Assembly (NCBI GenBank): GCA_964654825.1 | Contig: CAZZKG010000034.1 | Span: 1-37,736, forward strand | Direction: 5' to 3' | Length of the DNA: 37,736 nt | Source: CAZZKG01 sp964654825 | GTDB taxonomy: Bacteria; Gemmatimonadota; CAZMKB01 | In this document: positions 23,645-32,831 of the stretch, piece after piece | Numbering within the stretch: the stretch's first letter is position 1 | How the letters are laid out: every line of letters begins with the position of its first letter | The notes under the pieces: generated by a model | Database searches by the model: none | What the model saw: only the letters and a program-made list of their open reading frames with translations | What the model was told of the DNA's origin: nothing | Program-made: the position numbers and the translations under genes

Positions 23645-25924
23645 ATGAGAACCTCGAAATCAATCTGGAAAATTATGCTGATGTGTATCATAAGCAGTGT
23701 CGCGCTTGTGATCATCCCGGTTGTGGGAAATCCTGTGAAAACCAATGACCTCCCGATCAGAATCGCATCCACTGGAAGAAGTCTTGCCGGGATTGATTCC
23801 CCGGATGTGTCCCGGATGGAATATCCGGCGTCTGAACCGCTTGTCATTGAACGGGAGGACATGATCACAATTCTCTTCCCTGATCTGGTAGGAGTGAGGC
23901 TCGAGAGAAACGAAGAAGGTGGAATCTACGGAATCAAGAGTCTCTTTGTGGGGCAGCGGAAGATACTCTCGTCTTCCCACGACATACAGGTTCCGCCTGT
24001 GACGCTCATTGCTTTCACTGATGATGCGGTAGGGGGGGTAACAGACTGGCCGGGATACTTGCTCGACAGAGAAGCGAGCGGAGGTGAATGGCCCCAAACT
24101 GGAAATCGCGGAATGTATCAAATAGGTCTCGATTCAGCCCAGTATATCGGTTACTACCTGGACGGGGAAACCGTAGTTCTTGTTCTCGATGTGCAGGACG
24201 GGGAGTGGACGGGTGAGCTGGAGTGGGTGTTCACCGCCGCAAGCGCGGGGGTAAGTGAACATGATTACCTCGGAATCGGCTGGAAGATGAGATTGGCCGG
24301 CGTTGATCGGGCTGCGTGGCTGAGGATTGTTGAACCAGCAGTGGCCCGCTCAGGAGATTGGGCGATCGCACAGACGTGGGAACATTTCATTGAGAGCCAA
24401 ACAGGACATTCTCAACCTTTTCATGTCCAGGCGAGCTGGTACTTCGGGGATGTACAGCCGTTTTTCTTCACCGGTGGATCGACCGGTGTCGTCCTGAGTT
24501 TCTTTGAAGAACCTGTCTGTGCCCGCGTCGAGGTGAACGAAGTGGGAAAACGACATCTCGTCGACACGCGGATCCCGCTCGGTGAAGGAGCTGTTCGCGA
24601 GACACCAACAAAATACTGGATGTCCAGTGATACAGTCCTCGAGTCGAAGTGGGAAGCCGTGGATGAGTGGACAATGGTATTCGACTTCCTCGAAGCGTAT
24701 TACCGGGAACTTCTCGGCCTGGGATTCACCGAGCTCGTGCCTGTCCTTGAAATGAGGTTTGCTGATGAAGAGTATATGGCCCGCTACATCGAAGAAGGCC
24801 CTCCCCCGCTGGAAGAATCGTGGCTCTATACATTCGCACACAATGGCCTTCAGGAAGCAGCAGATCTCGGATTTCGCCTCATCCGTGTAGTTGCATGGGA
24901 GAGTGATGCTGAACATTCACCGGAGGAGTACCTGGAGGGGAGTCAATGCTTCGGTTCCGCCAATGCCCCCTGGCAGCTGGAGATCAGTGAGGCCCTGGGA
25001 GGTGTGGAGGCCCTCAGAGAATTAACCGACCGGGCACATGATCTCGGCGTCAAAATCGTTCTCTGGAACAGTCCTGGACATCTCTCAAACTCCTCACCTC
25101 TCCTCGTCGAGAATCCCGAATGGATCATGTGGCGACGTAATGGCACACCTGAGGACGTAGGGTACGGGGATGTTGTGGGGATGAGCCTGCACACAGATTA
25201 CTACACCTATGCGATGTCACGATATGAAAACGTGCGCCAATCCACCAATGTAGATGGATTCATGGTGGATTCCCATCTCACATTCGGGCTCTATTCGGAT
25301 TTCAGATTAGCACAGCCATCTCCTCAATTAGATCTTACCTTGGAAACGCAGCATGACTGGTGGAACATGGGCTTCACCGACATTATCATCGAAGGTTGTG
25401 GGCCACTCGGGTTGTCGAGCGGCGGGTACCCGGGCTACGAGTCTTTTATACCCCCGGCTCCGCCGGAAGAACAGGAGGAGGCCAGGAGAAGACTGAAGTG
25501 GATCCTGGGACGTGAATACGGGATTTACCGCTTCATCGTTGACACTGTCGCTCTTCCCGGTAGCTACTACAGGGCACTGGCGTCGAAGGGGCACGTATCA
25601 CCGCAGTATCTCGATGTGCTAAATATATATTCAGAAGAGAACATCGCCCGGATCCAGCAGGCCAACTTCGATTTCCTCCAGGTAAAGGACCTGATGGAGC
25701 GGCGCACGCTTGTTGCCGAGGGTGATGAGTGGTTGGGTGTCGCGTGGTCTAACAGCGTGTCGAGCGACCTTGTACTTTTCTCATTTGATCATTTCTTCTA
25801 TCTTCTTGACGGATATGCCGAGGTAGAGGATGTAACCACCGGTGCGATCTTTCCCGCAGATGGAGGTTTCGAGACTGAACCATGGCACACATATCACATC
25901 GTGGGGGGTAACATGGAGAATTAA
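23645..25924 (+). CDS. secreted glycosidase-like (alpha-galactosidase/GH36-type TIM-barrel) protein
   Basis: 759 aa; AAGGAG lies eight bases before the ATG, 16 bases after the Spy-like gene. A signal anchor covers about residues 7-27 (IWKIMLMCIISSVALVIIPV). The first 370 residues are beta-rich (LVGVRLERNEEGGIYGIKSL, YYLDGETVVLVLDVQDGEWT). Residues about 380-640 look like a TIM barrel of GH36/GH31 character: LGFRLIRVVAWESDAEH, AHDLGVKIVLWNSPGHL, then VDGFMVDSHLTFGLY with Asp542 at the nucleophile position, and IIIEGCGPLGLSSGGYPGYE, where the acid/base is less clear. A small C-terminal beta domain ends the protein. It is probably an extracytoplasmic carbohydrate-active enzyme; linkage and sugar cannot be told. 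Last gene of the second ECF operon. Confidence 0.6.
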   Translation: MRTSKSIWKIMLMCIISSVALVIIPVVGNPVKTNDLPIRIASTGRSLAGIDSPDVSRMEYPASEPLVIEREDMITILFPDLVGVRLERNEEGGIYGIKSLFVGQRKILSSSHDIQVPPVTLIAFTDDAVGGVTDWPGYLLDREASGGEWPQTGNRGMYQIGLDSAQYIGYYLDGETVVLVLDVQDGEWTGELEWVFTAASAGVSEHDYLGIGWKMRLAGVDRAAWLRIVEPAVARSGDWAIAQTWEHFIESQTGHSQPFHVQASWYFGDVQPFFFTGGSTGVVLSFFEEPVCARVEVNEVGKRHLVDTRIPLGEGAVRETPTKYWMSSDTVLESKWEAVDEWTMVFDFLEAYYRELLGLGFTELVPVLEMRFADEEYMARYIEEGPPPLEESWLYTFAHNGLQEAADLGFRLIRVVAWESDAEHSPEEYLEGSQCFGSANAPWQLEISEALGGVEALRELTDRAHDLGVKIVLWNSPGHLSNSSPLLVENPEWIMWRRNGTPEDVGYGDVVGMSLHTDYYTYAMSRYENVRQSTNVDGFMVDSHLTFGLYSDFRLAQPSPQLDLTLETQHDWWNMGFTDIIIEGCGPLGLSSGGYPGYESFIPPAPPEEQEEARRRLKWILGREYGIYRFIVDTVALPGSYYRALASKGHVSPQYLDVLNIYSEENIARIQQANFDFLQVKDLMERRTLVAEGDEWLGVAWSNSVSSDLVLFSFDHFFYLLDGYAEVEDVTTGAIFPADGGFETEPWHTYHIVGGNMEN

Positions 25925-25989
25925 GTGTGTAAAGAGACCGTACATGCAATCTGTGTGGTCGTGTCCTCTCTGGTCCTCCCCGGGGTTGT

Positions 25990-26018
25990 TTGACACAAAT
26001 TGAAAAATATGGTATAAT
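25990..26018 (+). promoter_or_regulatory. consensus sigma70-type promoter
   Basis: TTGACA (25990-25995), 17-bp spacer, TATAAT (26013-26018): a perfect match. The leader to 26217 is about 190 nt, with short hairpins such as CGTTG-CTT-CAACG nested between CGGTT and AACCG. Confidence 0.8.
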
Positions 26019-26216
26019 GGTTACAATACATTAGATATTGGGCGGTTCCTAGCTTCTTTCGTTGCTTCAACGGCCCGGCACAACCGTCTTCCTGCAGTCA
26101 CCTTGAATCACAGAACAGCAACTGATGATTTTTTATAGTACCGGGTGAGGAATGTCCGTATCGAAGGAGTCAGGGATTAGCTCCCGGGATGGTTTCTTAC
26201 AAGGAGTGCACGATCT

Positions 26217-28187
26217 GTGTCGTCAAAAGGTAACAAGAACAAATCAGAATCGTTGATAAGATATCTTGCCGCTGCCGGATCCGGCCGCATTACCCGCCGG
26301 CAATTCCTCAACGGTATGGCTGTCGCCGCAGGGAGTATGTTCATGCGTGGGCCCGGGATGCTTCACGAAATGGCTCAAGGTATCGGCCGTCTACCGGATT
26401 CGCTCGGTCCACCTCGAGGAGGTTTCCCCGGGCCGAATGGAAATTCCGACCATGTGATAGAAGCCTGTCACTCGGTCTGGAGTTCCGGCCTCTCACCCTC
26501 TCACGGACACACTCCTGCAGGTACACAGTGTAGTGATCCGACGGAGTATGATCTTATCGTGATCGGGGGAGGGGTGAGTGGGCTTTCAGCTGCATATTTC
26601 TACCGGGAGCTGGCTGGAAGCGAAGCGAAGGTGCTCATTCTAGACAATCATGACGAAGTCGGCGGTGTCGCACGAAGGAATCACATGAAAGTGAATGAAC
26701 GTCACCTTCTTGCTCCCCAGGGTTCGTGCTATGTGGGTCCTCCGGCTAACTATCTTATAGAATCGTTCTACGAGAGGATCGGCATCACCCTTGAGGACAT
26801 CGAAATCCCGAACTCACCCGGCGCACTCCTCTTCGATGAAGTGTCGCACGGTGTCCCGCACCAGTGGATCCTGAATCCCTACGGCACGGGTTTGCTTCGG
26901 TTTCCCATTCCAAAGGTGGCGAAGCGGCAGATTGCCCTGTTCGCCGTCAGGCTGATACGCTTTTTCGGCAGACCTGACTGGGAGGAAGAGATCGCGAGAC
27001 TCGACGGCATGACGCTCCAGGAACACATCGAACAGGATCTCGGGTACCATCATGAAGTGACGCGGTTCTATAGTATCGAGTGTTCCGACATGCTGGGCCT
27101 GGGCGCCGATGTGATCTCAGCAGCAGCATTCTACTGGTTCAGCGGGGGTGATGGTGTCGTGGGGGGTAATATTAACCGGAACATGAATCTGGAAGAGGTC
27201 GTACTCGAGGGTATTGACGTGTCCCGATCTTACCCGGTTGGCAGATCGTCCGGAAGAAGGAGAAGCGAATCGGGGATGGGTGTTTACATGTTCCCGGGCG
27301 GAAACGAAGGCTTCGCGAGATTTATTTTGAGGGCCTTGATCCCGGAAGCGGTACCTTATGGCCCCGGGATGCGGGACGTGATCATTCATCCGATTATCAA
27401 GGGGAATCTTGATCTGCCTGAGAATGGTGTTCGTCTGCGTCTGGGATCAACAGCCATAGAAGTCTGTCATCAGAACTCTCCTCGGGGAGGCGCATCCGAC
27501 GTAATGGTCCGCTACCTGAAGGATGGTGAGGAGCACGTGATATACGGAAAGTCGGCTGTCCTGGCGGGCGGAGGATATATGACACGGCATATCGTGTCGG
27601 ACCTTCCCGAGAGCAATCGGGAAGCACTTTCCCAGTTTCAATATTCCTCCTATGTCACATGTAACGTGTTCGTCAATAACACTCACCCTGCTGCCGACAT
27701 AGGTTTCGGCTGGTTTTCGCAGTACTATGACGGCTTCGGATGCGCCTGCAGTGTCGCAGACGGTATCCTCGATCCGGAGAACCGGGATCCGGACCTGCCG
27801 AACTGTTACACCATCTGGGCACCTCAGATCTTCCCCGGGCATACTCCGCAGGAGCAGGGTATGATGGGGCGTACGTATCTGATTTCCGCCTCTTTCGAAG
27901 ATATTGAAGAGAGGGCGGTCGAGGACCTCACGAGGTTGTTCGGTCCGCATGGATTCAGTCCTGAGAACGATATCGAAGGGTTATTCATCAATCGATGGGG
28001 GCACTCTATGTTGACAGTATATCCGGGATTCGCATTCAACAGGTTTGCCGGGCTTCCGGACCCTGTGAGCGAGGCGAGGCAGTCCTTCGGGTCGATCGCT
28101 TTCGCCCAGACTGATGTCAACGGAACTCCTTCCCTGGATGGCGCTGTTTTGGAATCGCTGCGCGCCGTAATTTCTTTAATACGTTAA
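26217..28187 (+). CDS. Tat-exported FAD-dependent oxidoreductase, spermidine-dehydrogenase-like
   Basis: 656 aa, GTG start, AAGGAG at 26201-26206. Residues 24-45 are a twin-arginine signal (GRITRRQFLNGMAVAAGSMF), so the flavoprotein is exported folded. The FAD-binding Rossmann motif is YDLIVIGGGVSGLSAAYFYRE (about 110-130). It is followed by VLILDNHDEVGGVARRNHM, which strongly resembles spermidine dehydrogenase (SpdH), where the segment reads ILDNHDxFGGHAKRNEF. Later FAD-family features are GKSAVLAGGGYMTRHI and, near the end, the SIAFAQTDVNG segment in place of a typical GxxxAA end. SpdH cleaves spermidine to 1,3-diaminopropane and 4-aminobutanal. Polyamine or another amine is a plausible substrate, but relatives are diverse. 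Monocistronic. Confidence 0.78.
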   Translation: MSSKGNKNKSESLIRYLAAAGSGRITRRQFLNGMAVAAGSMFMRGPGMLHEMAQGIGRLPDSLGPPRGGFPGPNGNSDHVIEACHSVWSSGLSPSHGHTPAGTQCSDPTEYDLIVIGGGVSGLSAAYFYRELAGSEAKVLILDNHDEVGGVARRNHMKVNERHLLAPQGSCYVGPPANYLIESFYERIGITLEDIEIPNSPGALLFDEVSHGVPHQWILNPYGTGLLRFPIPKVAKRQIALFAVRLIRFFGRPDWEEEIARLDGMTLQEHIEQDLGYHHEVTRFYSIECSDMLGLGADVISAAAFYWFSGGDGVVGGNINRNMNLEEVVLEGIDVSRSYPVGRSSGRRRSESGMGVYMFPGGNEGFARFILRALIPEAVPYGPGMRDVIIHPIIKGNLDLPENGVRLRLGSTAIEVCHQNSPRGGASDVMVRYLKDGEEHVIYGKSAVLAGGGYMTRHIVSDLPESNREALSQFQYSSYVTCNVFVNNTHPAADIGFGWFSQYYDGFGCACSVADGILDPENRDPDLPNCYTIWAPQIFPGHTPQEQGMMGRTYLISASFEDIEERAVEDLTRLFGPHGFSPENDIEGLFINRWGHSMLTVYPGFAFNRFAGLPDPVSEARQSFGSIAFAQTDVNGTPSLDGAVLESLRAVISLIR

Positions 28188-28348
28188 ATCGCTCGCCTCA
28201 CCGGGAGCCGGAGGATCGTTTTCAACCTTTCCGGCGGCACTCGCCGGGGGTCGGAGATATATATTTCATGGTGCAGGCCGTGGAATGACAGGCCCTCACC
28301 CTCGACGAAGGTTGTCATTTCCCCAATTGTCTGCGCATCGTCCAGCCA
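28184..28348 (-). pseudogene. remnant of a GyrI-like small-molecule-binding domain protein
   Basis: On the minus strand this stretch translates without a stop to about 54 residues. They match the C-terminal half of a GyrI-like domain: TIGEMTTFVEGEGL, then FHGLHHEIYISDPRR and VPPERLKTILRLPV, ending in TAA. Immediately upstream in the same frame is TAG (28349-28351). Further upstream, related residues (DYVVSKLEAQ) can still be read, but no start or complete N-terminal half exists. Its stop overlaps the stop of the convergent flavoprotein gene. It is best read as a decayed gene. Confidence 0.65.
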
Positions 28349-28610
28349 CTACTGCGCTTCCAACTTGCTCACGACGTAGTCCTGGTGTCCTGAAAATTTT
28401 CGTGAGTGGTAACAGTATAGTCCCCGCCGGGAACCGTGCACATTGCTTGACCGTTTTTTCTCCTTTTCTCGGTAGGGATTCTCAGGTCGACCGACCGGAG
28501 GCAACGAAAATATATATTGACACAATTAAAATAATCGGTAGTATTTATGTATACCCAGTAATGTTTTATTCTGCAAGCTGTCTGATATCTCTCACAGGAC
28601 CCGGGTCTGT
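28188..28610. other. 423-bp intergenic region
   Basis: The first 160 bases are the GyrI-like remnant on the minus strand. The middle (about 28350-28500) shows nothing recognisable. The end holds the promoter of the PEGA gene. A plus-strand frame of 109 codons (28285-28614) lacks a binding site and any sensible composition and is not taken as a gene. Confidence 0.5.
28517..28544 (+). promoter_or_regulatory. sigma70-type promoter of the PEGA gene pair
   Basis: TTGACA (28517-28522), 16-bp spacer, TAGTAT (28539-28544), about 65 bases ahead of the ATG at 28611. The -35 is perfect; the -10 is only four of six. Confidence 0.5.
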
Positions 28611-30167
28611 ATGAGACGCTTGTTGACGGTAGCGCTTATCTCCATGCTTTCTCTCCTGCTTCAGCTAAACACTTCCCCTGCCGATCAGGAAGGAAGCACC
28701 ACCACTCCCGCCAGGCTGTTTCTCACTTCGGATCCGCCCGAGGGGTACCTGACACTCGACGGGAAATTGATGGGGCGGCTGCCGCTGTGGTCCGAAGACA
28801 TAACCCCGGGCTTTCATGATGTGCGGGTTTCGAAAGAGGGGTTCACCCACTGGTTTCAGAAGATGTACTTCGCACCCGGCAGGGAATACTGGCTCACGGC
28901 ACATCTGGTGAAAGAAGCACAGATGAACCGCTTGGCGATCTCTTCGATACCTGACGGCGCTGACGTGTTTATTGATGAGGAGTATCGAGGCATCACACCG
29001 CTCACCATCTACTACATCCCGGTCGGCGAGCATGCCGTTTTTCTTCGAAGTGACACCCTCAGCTGGCGTGAGCAAGTCTCCGTACCTGCGGCGGACACGA
29101 TGACCATAGCAGCCACCCTGGAGAAGGGTGAGTTCCGGAACGAATACGTCGGTGTCGCCGGATCTTCACATGTGGCCGGTGAAGGCGAAGTGTCAGCCGC
29201 CGCCTCCTGTTTTATCGAAGAGAAAGAGGGAATCCCTTCTTCGAAAATGTTCCTCGACTCGGACCCTCCCGGTGCCTATCTGACCCTCGACAGGAAGAGA
29301 GTCGGGAAGCTCCCGAGATCGATCGAGGATCTCCGGCCCGGCTTCCACGATATTCGTGTGTCGCTGGATGGCTTCGATCACTGGTATCAACGGATGTGCG
29401 TGGCGCCCGACAACGAATACTGGATCACCGCTCACATGGAGAAGGGTGCCGAGATGAACCGTCTGGAGATCGTCTCGATTCCCAACGGTGCACAGGTGTT
29501 CGTCGATTCGAAGTACCGAGGGAACACCCCCCTGTCGATATTTCTCCTCCCGCCGGGACAGCACGAGATCACACTTCTTCAGGACACACTGAGCTGGCAC
29601 GAGGTCGTATCTGTTAAGAAGAGGGAAAGCCGGATGATCGAAGGAGAGCTCTCCCGGCTCGAGGGAACCGTCTCGGTCAAATCTCCCCTCGATTCACTTA
29701 AAATCGAAGTCGACGGTGTCGCCGCAGGTTTCGCACCTGCGGAAATCAGTGTCCCTCTGGGAAGACGTCAGTTTCGTTTCAGCCGGGGTTTGACACACGA
29801 AAGCACTCGTGATTATTTCATCAAGCCCGACAAGGTTCTCGAAATAGACGTCGAGCGAATCCTGAACAAAGCTGCTCTTGAAGAAAGGGACGCTTCTTAT
29901 CGTTCGAAACGAAAGCGGCACTTGTATACAGGTCTCCTGTCCGCAGGAGGATCGGTTCTCTTCTATGTCCTGCAGAGACGGGCCTATGACAAATACATGG
30001 ATTCGACGACATCGTCTGAAATCGATAAGAATTTCGATAGTGCCAGGAGGAATCAAATCATATCCCTGTCGATAGCGGGTTTTTCGGCTTATTCGTTCAT
30101 TCGGTACATTATCATCCGGAAACCCTCAGTTGAAGAATATGAATTGATCTCTGAAACCGACTACTGA
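28611..30167 (+). CDS. PEGA-repeat envelope protein with internal duplication
   Basis: 518 aa with a signal peptide (LLTVALISMLSLLLQLNTSPA). Residues about 35-170 and about 212-350 are two copies of the same unit. Each unit has two PEGA-type domains: LFLTSDPPEGYLTLDGKLMG / MFLDSDPPGAYLTLDRKRVG, then RLAISSIPDGADVFIDEEYRG / RLEIVSIPNGAQVFVDSKYRG. A fifth, more diverged PEGA-like segment (VKSPLDSLKIEVDGVAAG) follows at about 357-425. The C-terminal 90 residues have a basic stretch, a hydrophobic helix (LYTGLLSAGGSVLFYVL) and a second one (IISLSIAGFSAYSFIRYIII), so the protein is probably membrane-anchored at that end. PEGA domains are surface or periplasmic binding modules of unclear ligand. 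It lies 19 bases ahead of a lipoprotein gene. Confidence 0.83.
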   Translation: MRRLLTVALISMLSLLLQLNTSPADQEGSTTTPARLFLTSDPPEGYLTLDGKLMGRLPLWSEDITPGFHDVRVSKEGFTHWFQKMYFAPGREYWLTAHLVKEAQMNRLAISSIPDGADVFIDEEYRGITPLTIYYIPVGEHAVFLRSDTLSWREQVSVPAADTMTIAATLEKGEFRNEYVGVAGSSHVAGEGEVSAAASCFIEEKEGIPSSKMFLDSDPPGAYLTLDRKRVGKLPRSIEDLRPGFHDIRVSLDGFDHWYQRMCVAPDNEYWITAHMEKGAEMNRLEIVSIPNGAQVFVDSKYRGNTPLSIFLLPPGQHEITLLQDTLSWHEVVSVKKRESRMIEGELSRLEGTVSVKSPLDSLKIEVDGVAAGFAPAEISVPLGRRQFRFSRGLTHESTRDYFIKPDKVLEIDVERILNKAALEERDASYRSKRKRHLYTGLLSAGGSVLFYVLQRRAYDKYMDSTTSSEIDKNFDSARRNQIISLSIAGFSAYSFIRYIIIRKPSVEEYELISETDY

Positions 30168-30186
30168 TGTCCCTGGTGAGGTTGGC

Positions 30187-31248
30187 ATGATCAGATTCAA
30201 CACATTTTACGTTTCTTTTATATCACTCGGCAGTGTGTTGATAAAAATCCTGCTGTTTGCCATGCTCCTCTCTCCGGGTTGTGTCAAGCATGACAATCCC
30301 CTCGATCCCGAGAACGAGGAGACGAGGGGGATAGGCTTTGCAGGTATCTACAGTGTGAACTACCCTTTCAGGATACGCGTCTCGGGCTCAAATCACCTCT
30401 TCACGCTCCCCTCCGGACCTTCGGGAGGACATATCGAAAAATTCTCGTTCCAGGATAACACGCTCCTCTCTCAGGGGATATATCAGCCGGATGGTTACGT
30501 GAGGGATATCGGGTTCTCTCCCGACAGCAGAGAAGCCGCCCTCATCAGTTACAACAGGCTGATTTTCATCGACACCGAATCGATGACCTACCTCGACGAA
30601 GTGAGTGTCGGTAGTGTAAGCTATTTTCTCGATGTTTGTTACAACACCGGCGGAGACAGGATCTATGCATCCTCCGGTACGACGGACGAGATATTCGTTT
30701 TCTCCCGCACCACCAGAGCACTCATCGAGACCATCACCGGAGTCCCGGAAGTGATCTTTCGCCTGCAGGTTGCCGGGGATTTTCTCTACGCCTTTTCCTA
30801 TTCGACAACCCTGATCGTCACACGATTCGACATACGGGAAGAAGCAACAGACACGCAGCAGTGGAATACCAATTTCAAGGCCTATCCCGTCATCGAGGAT
30901 ATCGTAGCCTATGTTCCGAGCCGAAATTATATCTATTATTCAGACGGTACTCAGCTGATCTACGGGGAAGTCAGGACGCCGTTTCAGCCTCAGACCGTTC
31001 CCAGCCTGGAAAACTGCAGAGACATCTCGGTCGACCCGCTGGATGACTTTCTGTTCGTGCACAACGGCAGGTATGTCGATGTGTACCTCCTCAGCCCGTT
31101 TCAAAAACTCTCCACGATCGATCTAGAGGAGCAGGTAGGTACAGGATTCTCCATTTACGGCATCGAAGCCATGCCCGACGGGAAAAGCCTATTCATCAAT
31201 TCAATCTATCCCGTGGACAGGATCGCACGTGTCAAGGTTCGATTTTGA
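30187..31248 (+). CDS. propeller-type lipoprotein
   Basis: 353 aa; GGTGAGG lies upstream of the ATG. The hydrophobic N-terminus ends in LLSPGCVKHDNPLDPENEE. The Cys followed by a DNPLDPEN run is typical of lipoproteins in this bacterial group, although the lipobox SPGC is not canonical at -3. The remainder is a beta-propeller with YncE-like repeats (GYVRDIGFSPDSREAALISY, DVCYNTGGDRIYASSGTTDE, CRDISVDPLDDFLFVHNGRY, YGIEAMPDGKSLFINSIYP). Co-transcribed with the PEGA protein, so the two may act together at the envelope. Confidence 0.75.
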   Translation: MIRFNTFYVSFISLGSVLIKILLFAMLLSPGCVKHDNPLDPENEETRGIGFAGIYSVNYPFRIRVSGSNHLFTLPSGPSGGHIEKFSFQDNTLLSQGIYQPDGYVRDIGFSPDSREAALISYNRLIFIDTESMTYLDEVSVGSVSYFLDVCYNTGGDRIYASSGTTDEIFVFSRTTRALIETITGVPEVIFRLQVAGDFLYAFSYSTTLIVTRFDIREEATDTQQWNTNFKAYPVIEDIVAYVPSRNYIYYSDGTQLIYGEVRTPFQPQTVPSLENCRDISVDPLDDFLFVHNGRYVDVYLLSPFQKLSTIDLEEQVGTGFSIYGIEAMPDGKSLFINSIYPVDRIARVKVRF

Positions 31249-31368
31249 TCTCTAAGAAATACCTACCGGTTCAGTCATGAAACCGCATAATCGACGTCAG
31301 GTTCCTCAGAGGGAGATTTACCGGATCTGACATTGTCGACTCCTTTACGACACTTCACCTGTATCCGA

Positions 31369-31398
31369 TTGACACCGGCCCGCACCGCTTGCTATTAT
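31369..31398 (+). promoter_or_regulatory. sigma70-type promoter upstream of the truncated amidohydrolase
   Basis: TTGACA (31369-31374), 18-bp spacer, TATTAT (31393-31398). It would transcribe the gene remnant at 31471. Confidence 0.6.
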
Positions 31399-31470
31399 AT
31401 TAAAGAGTGGGAAGCGAAGGGTTTGACTTCTCTATAAGAGGAGAATTGCTCCTGGCCGCCGGGGGCGTGA

Positions 31471-32688
31471 TTGTCAGTGAACGACAGCCTTCTGAGCCAA
31501 TTTTACGGAGAAGAACCGCTTAGCTGGCTCGAGGACTGGCGAAGCTTTCTCGATGCCAACCCTCAACTGCCCATAACCTGGCACGGAGATGATCCATGGG
31601 TGGGGCCGATCAGCCCGCTGGAGGAGATGTACAGCATGGTCACCCGCAAGGATGTCGACGAAGACGGATTTTCCATATGTGAACCACCCGACTGGCTGGC
31701 TGAACACACCATCACAGCCTCCGAAGCGCTTCCGCTCATGAATAAGGGAGGGGCATACGCACTCTTTCGGGAAGAAGTGCTGGGGAGTCTCACACATGGA
31801 AAATACGCCGACCTCATAATCCTGTCCGACAACCCTCTTACTGTCGAGCCGGACTCCATTCGTACCATCAACATCCTCATGACAATGGTCGGCGGCGGCG
31901 CGGAATACTGTCGTCCGGGGGAATCGGCCCTCTGTGGAGCTTTCGAGGAAAACCTGGCTCTGGATCGTCCCGTCACCGCGTCGGCCTCGCTTCCCGACAA
32001 TCCACCGGAGATGGCGGTCGATGGAGACATCGGCAACCACTGGGGCGCGGGAGCTTTTCCCCCGCAGTGGATCGAAATCGACCTCGAGGCGAGCCGCGCC
32101 ATAGACAACATCAAGCTCGTCGTCGATCAATCCCCGATAGGAGATACCCGCCACACGGTGTGGGGGAAGGGTCCGGGCCCCGGCGCGGAGTACACGCTCC
32201 TCCACGAATTCGACCGTCTCACCAAAAACGGGGATATCCTGAGCCACACGCCGCCGGAGCCGTGGCAGGACATCCGATACATAAAGGTGCAGACCGAGGA
32301 AAGCCCGTCCTGGGTTTCATGGCGGGAGATCGAGGTCATCCGCAGGATCACGGAGCCTGTGAGCTATGAGGAGCCGTGGGGGGTGGAGCAGATTCCCCAT
32401 GCCATTCGACTGGAGCAGAATTTTCCAAACCCGTTCAACCCGTCGACGACGATTGTTTACAACCTGGATAACGATTCAGAAATCCGCCTCGAGATCTTCA
32501 GCGTGAGGGGTCGGAAGGTACGGGTGCTGGTGGAAGGCCTGCAGCCGGCCGGCATTCACTCTGTCACATGGGATGGCCTGGGATCCGACGGGCAGACGGT
32601 AGCATCGGGAGTCTATCTCTGCCGGCTGAGCGTTACCCGTCCTCACGGGACATCAGTCGTTACGAAAAAGATGGTGGCGGTGAAGTAG
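31471..32688 (+). pseudogene. 5'-truncated amidohydrolase with discoidin-like and FlgD-Ig/sorting domains
   Basis: The open frame (405 codons, formally from TTG 31471 after GGGGGCG) begins in the middle of a domain. Residues 1-150 are only the C-terminal third of a YtcJ-like Amidohydro_3 enzyme: WHGDDPWVGPISPLEEMYSM, then TITASEALPLMNKGGAYALF and GSLTHGKYADLIILSDNPLT. Missing are a signal peptide, the N-terminal HxH metal motif and most of the TIM barrel. Residues about 160-310 are a discoidin (F5/8 C)-like domain (NLALDRPVTASASLPDNPPE, AVDGDIGNHWGAG). Residues about 325-405 are a FlgD-Ig/type IX-like secretion tail (LEQNFPNPFNPSTTIVYNL, ASGVYLCRLSV). An in-frame TGA and, farther up, TAA precede the frame. 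The ancestor was a secreted amidohydrolase. The remnant is probably inactive, even if transcribed from 31369. Confidence 0.75.
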
Positions 32689-32766
32689 GCGGGAAGCGGA
32701 AGCGGGATCATAGTGGTCGGGGGCGCGCGGGAGAGAAGGCGGAAACAGGCGTTCCTAATTGATTCC

Positions 32767-32792
32767 CCGTGCGATAATTCTTCAGCGCACGG
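32767..32792. repeat. 7-bp inverted repeat, possible terminator without T-run
   Basis: CCGTGCG (32767-32773) and CGCACGG (32786-32792) with a 12-nt loop, about 75 bases after the amidohydrolase stop. No run of T follows on either strand, so a terminator role is uncertain. Confidence 0.3.
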
Positions 32793-32831
32793 TACCTCAT
32801 GAAAAAAACCAGCAAATAGTGTGTCAGTGTA

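Noticed and set aside
31468..31470. A second selenocysteine TGA upstream of the amidohydrolase remnant
   Set aside because: The codons before it do not match the family, a TAA follows closely upstream, and no motif position calls for Cys.
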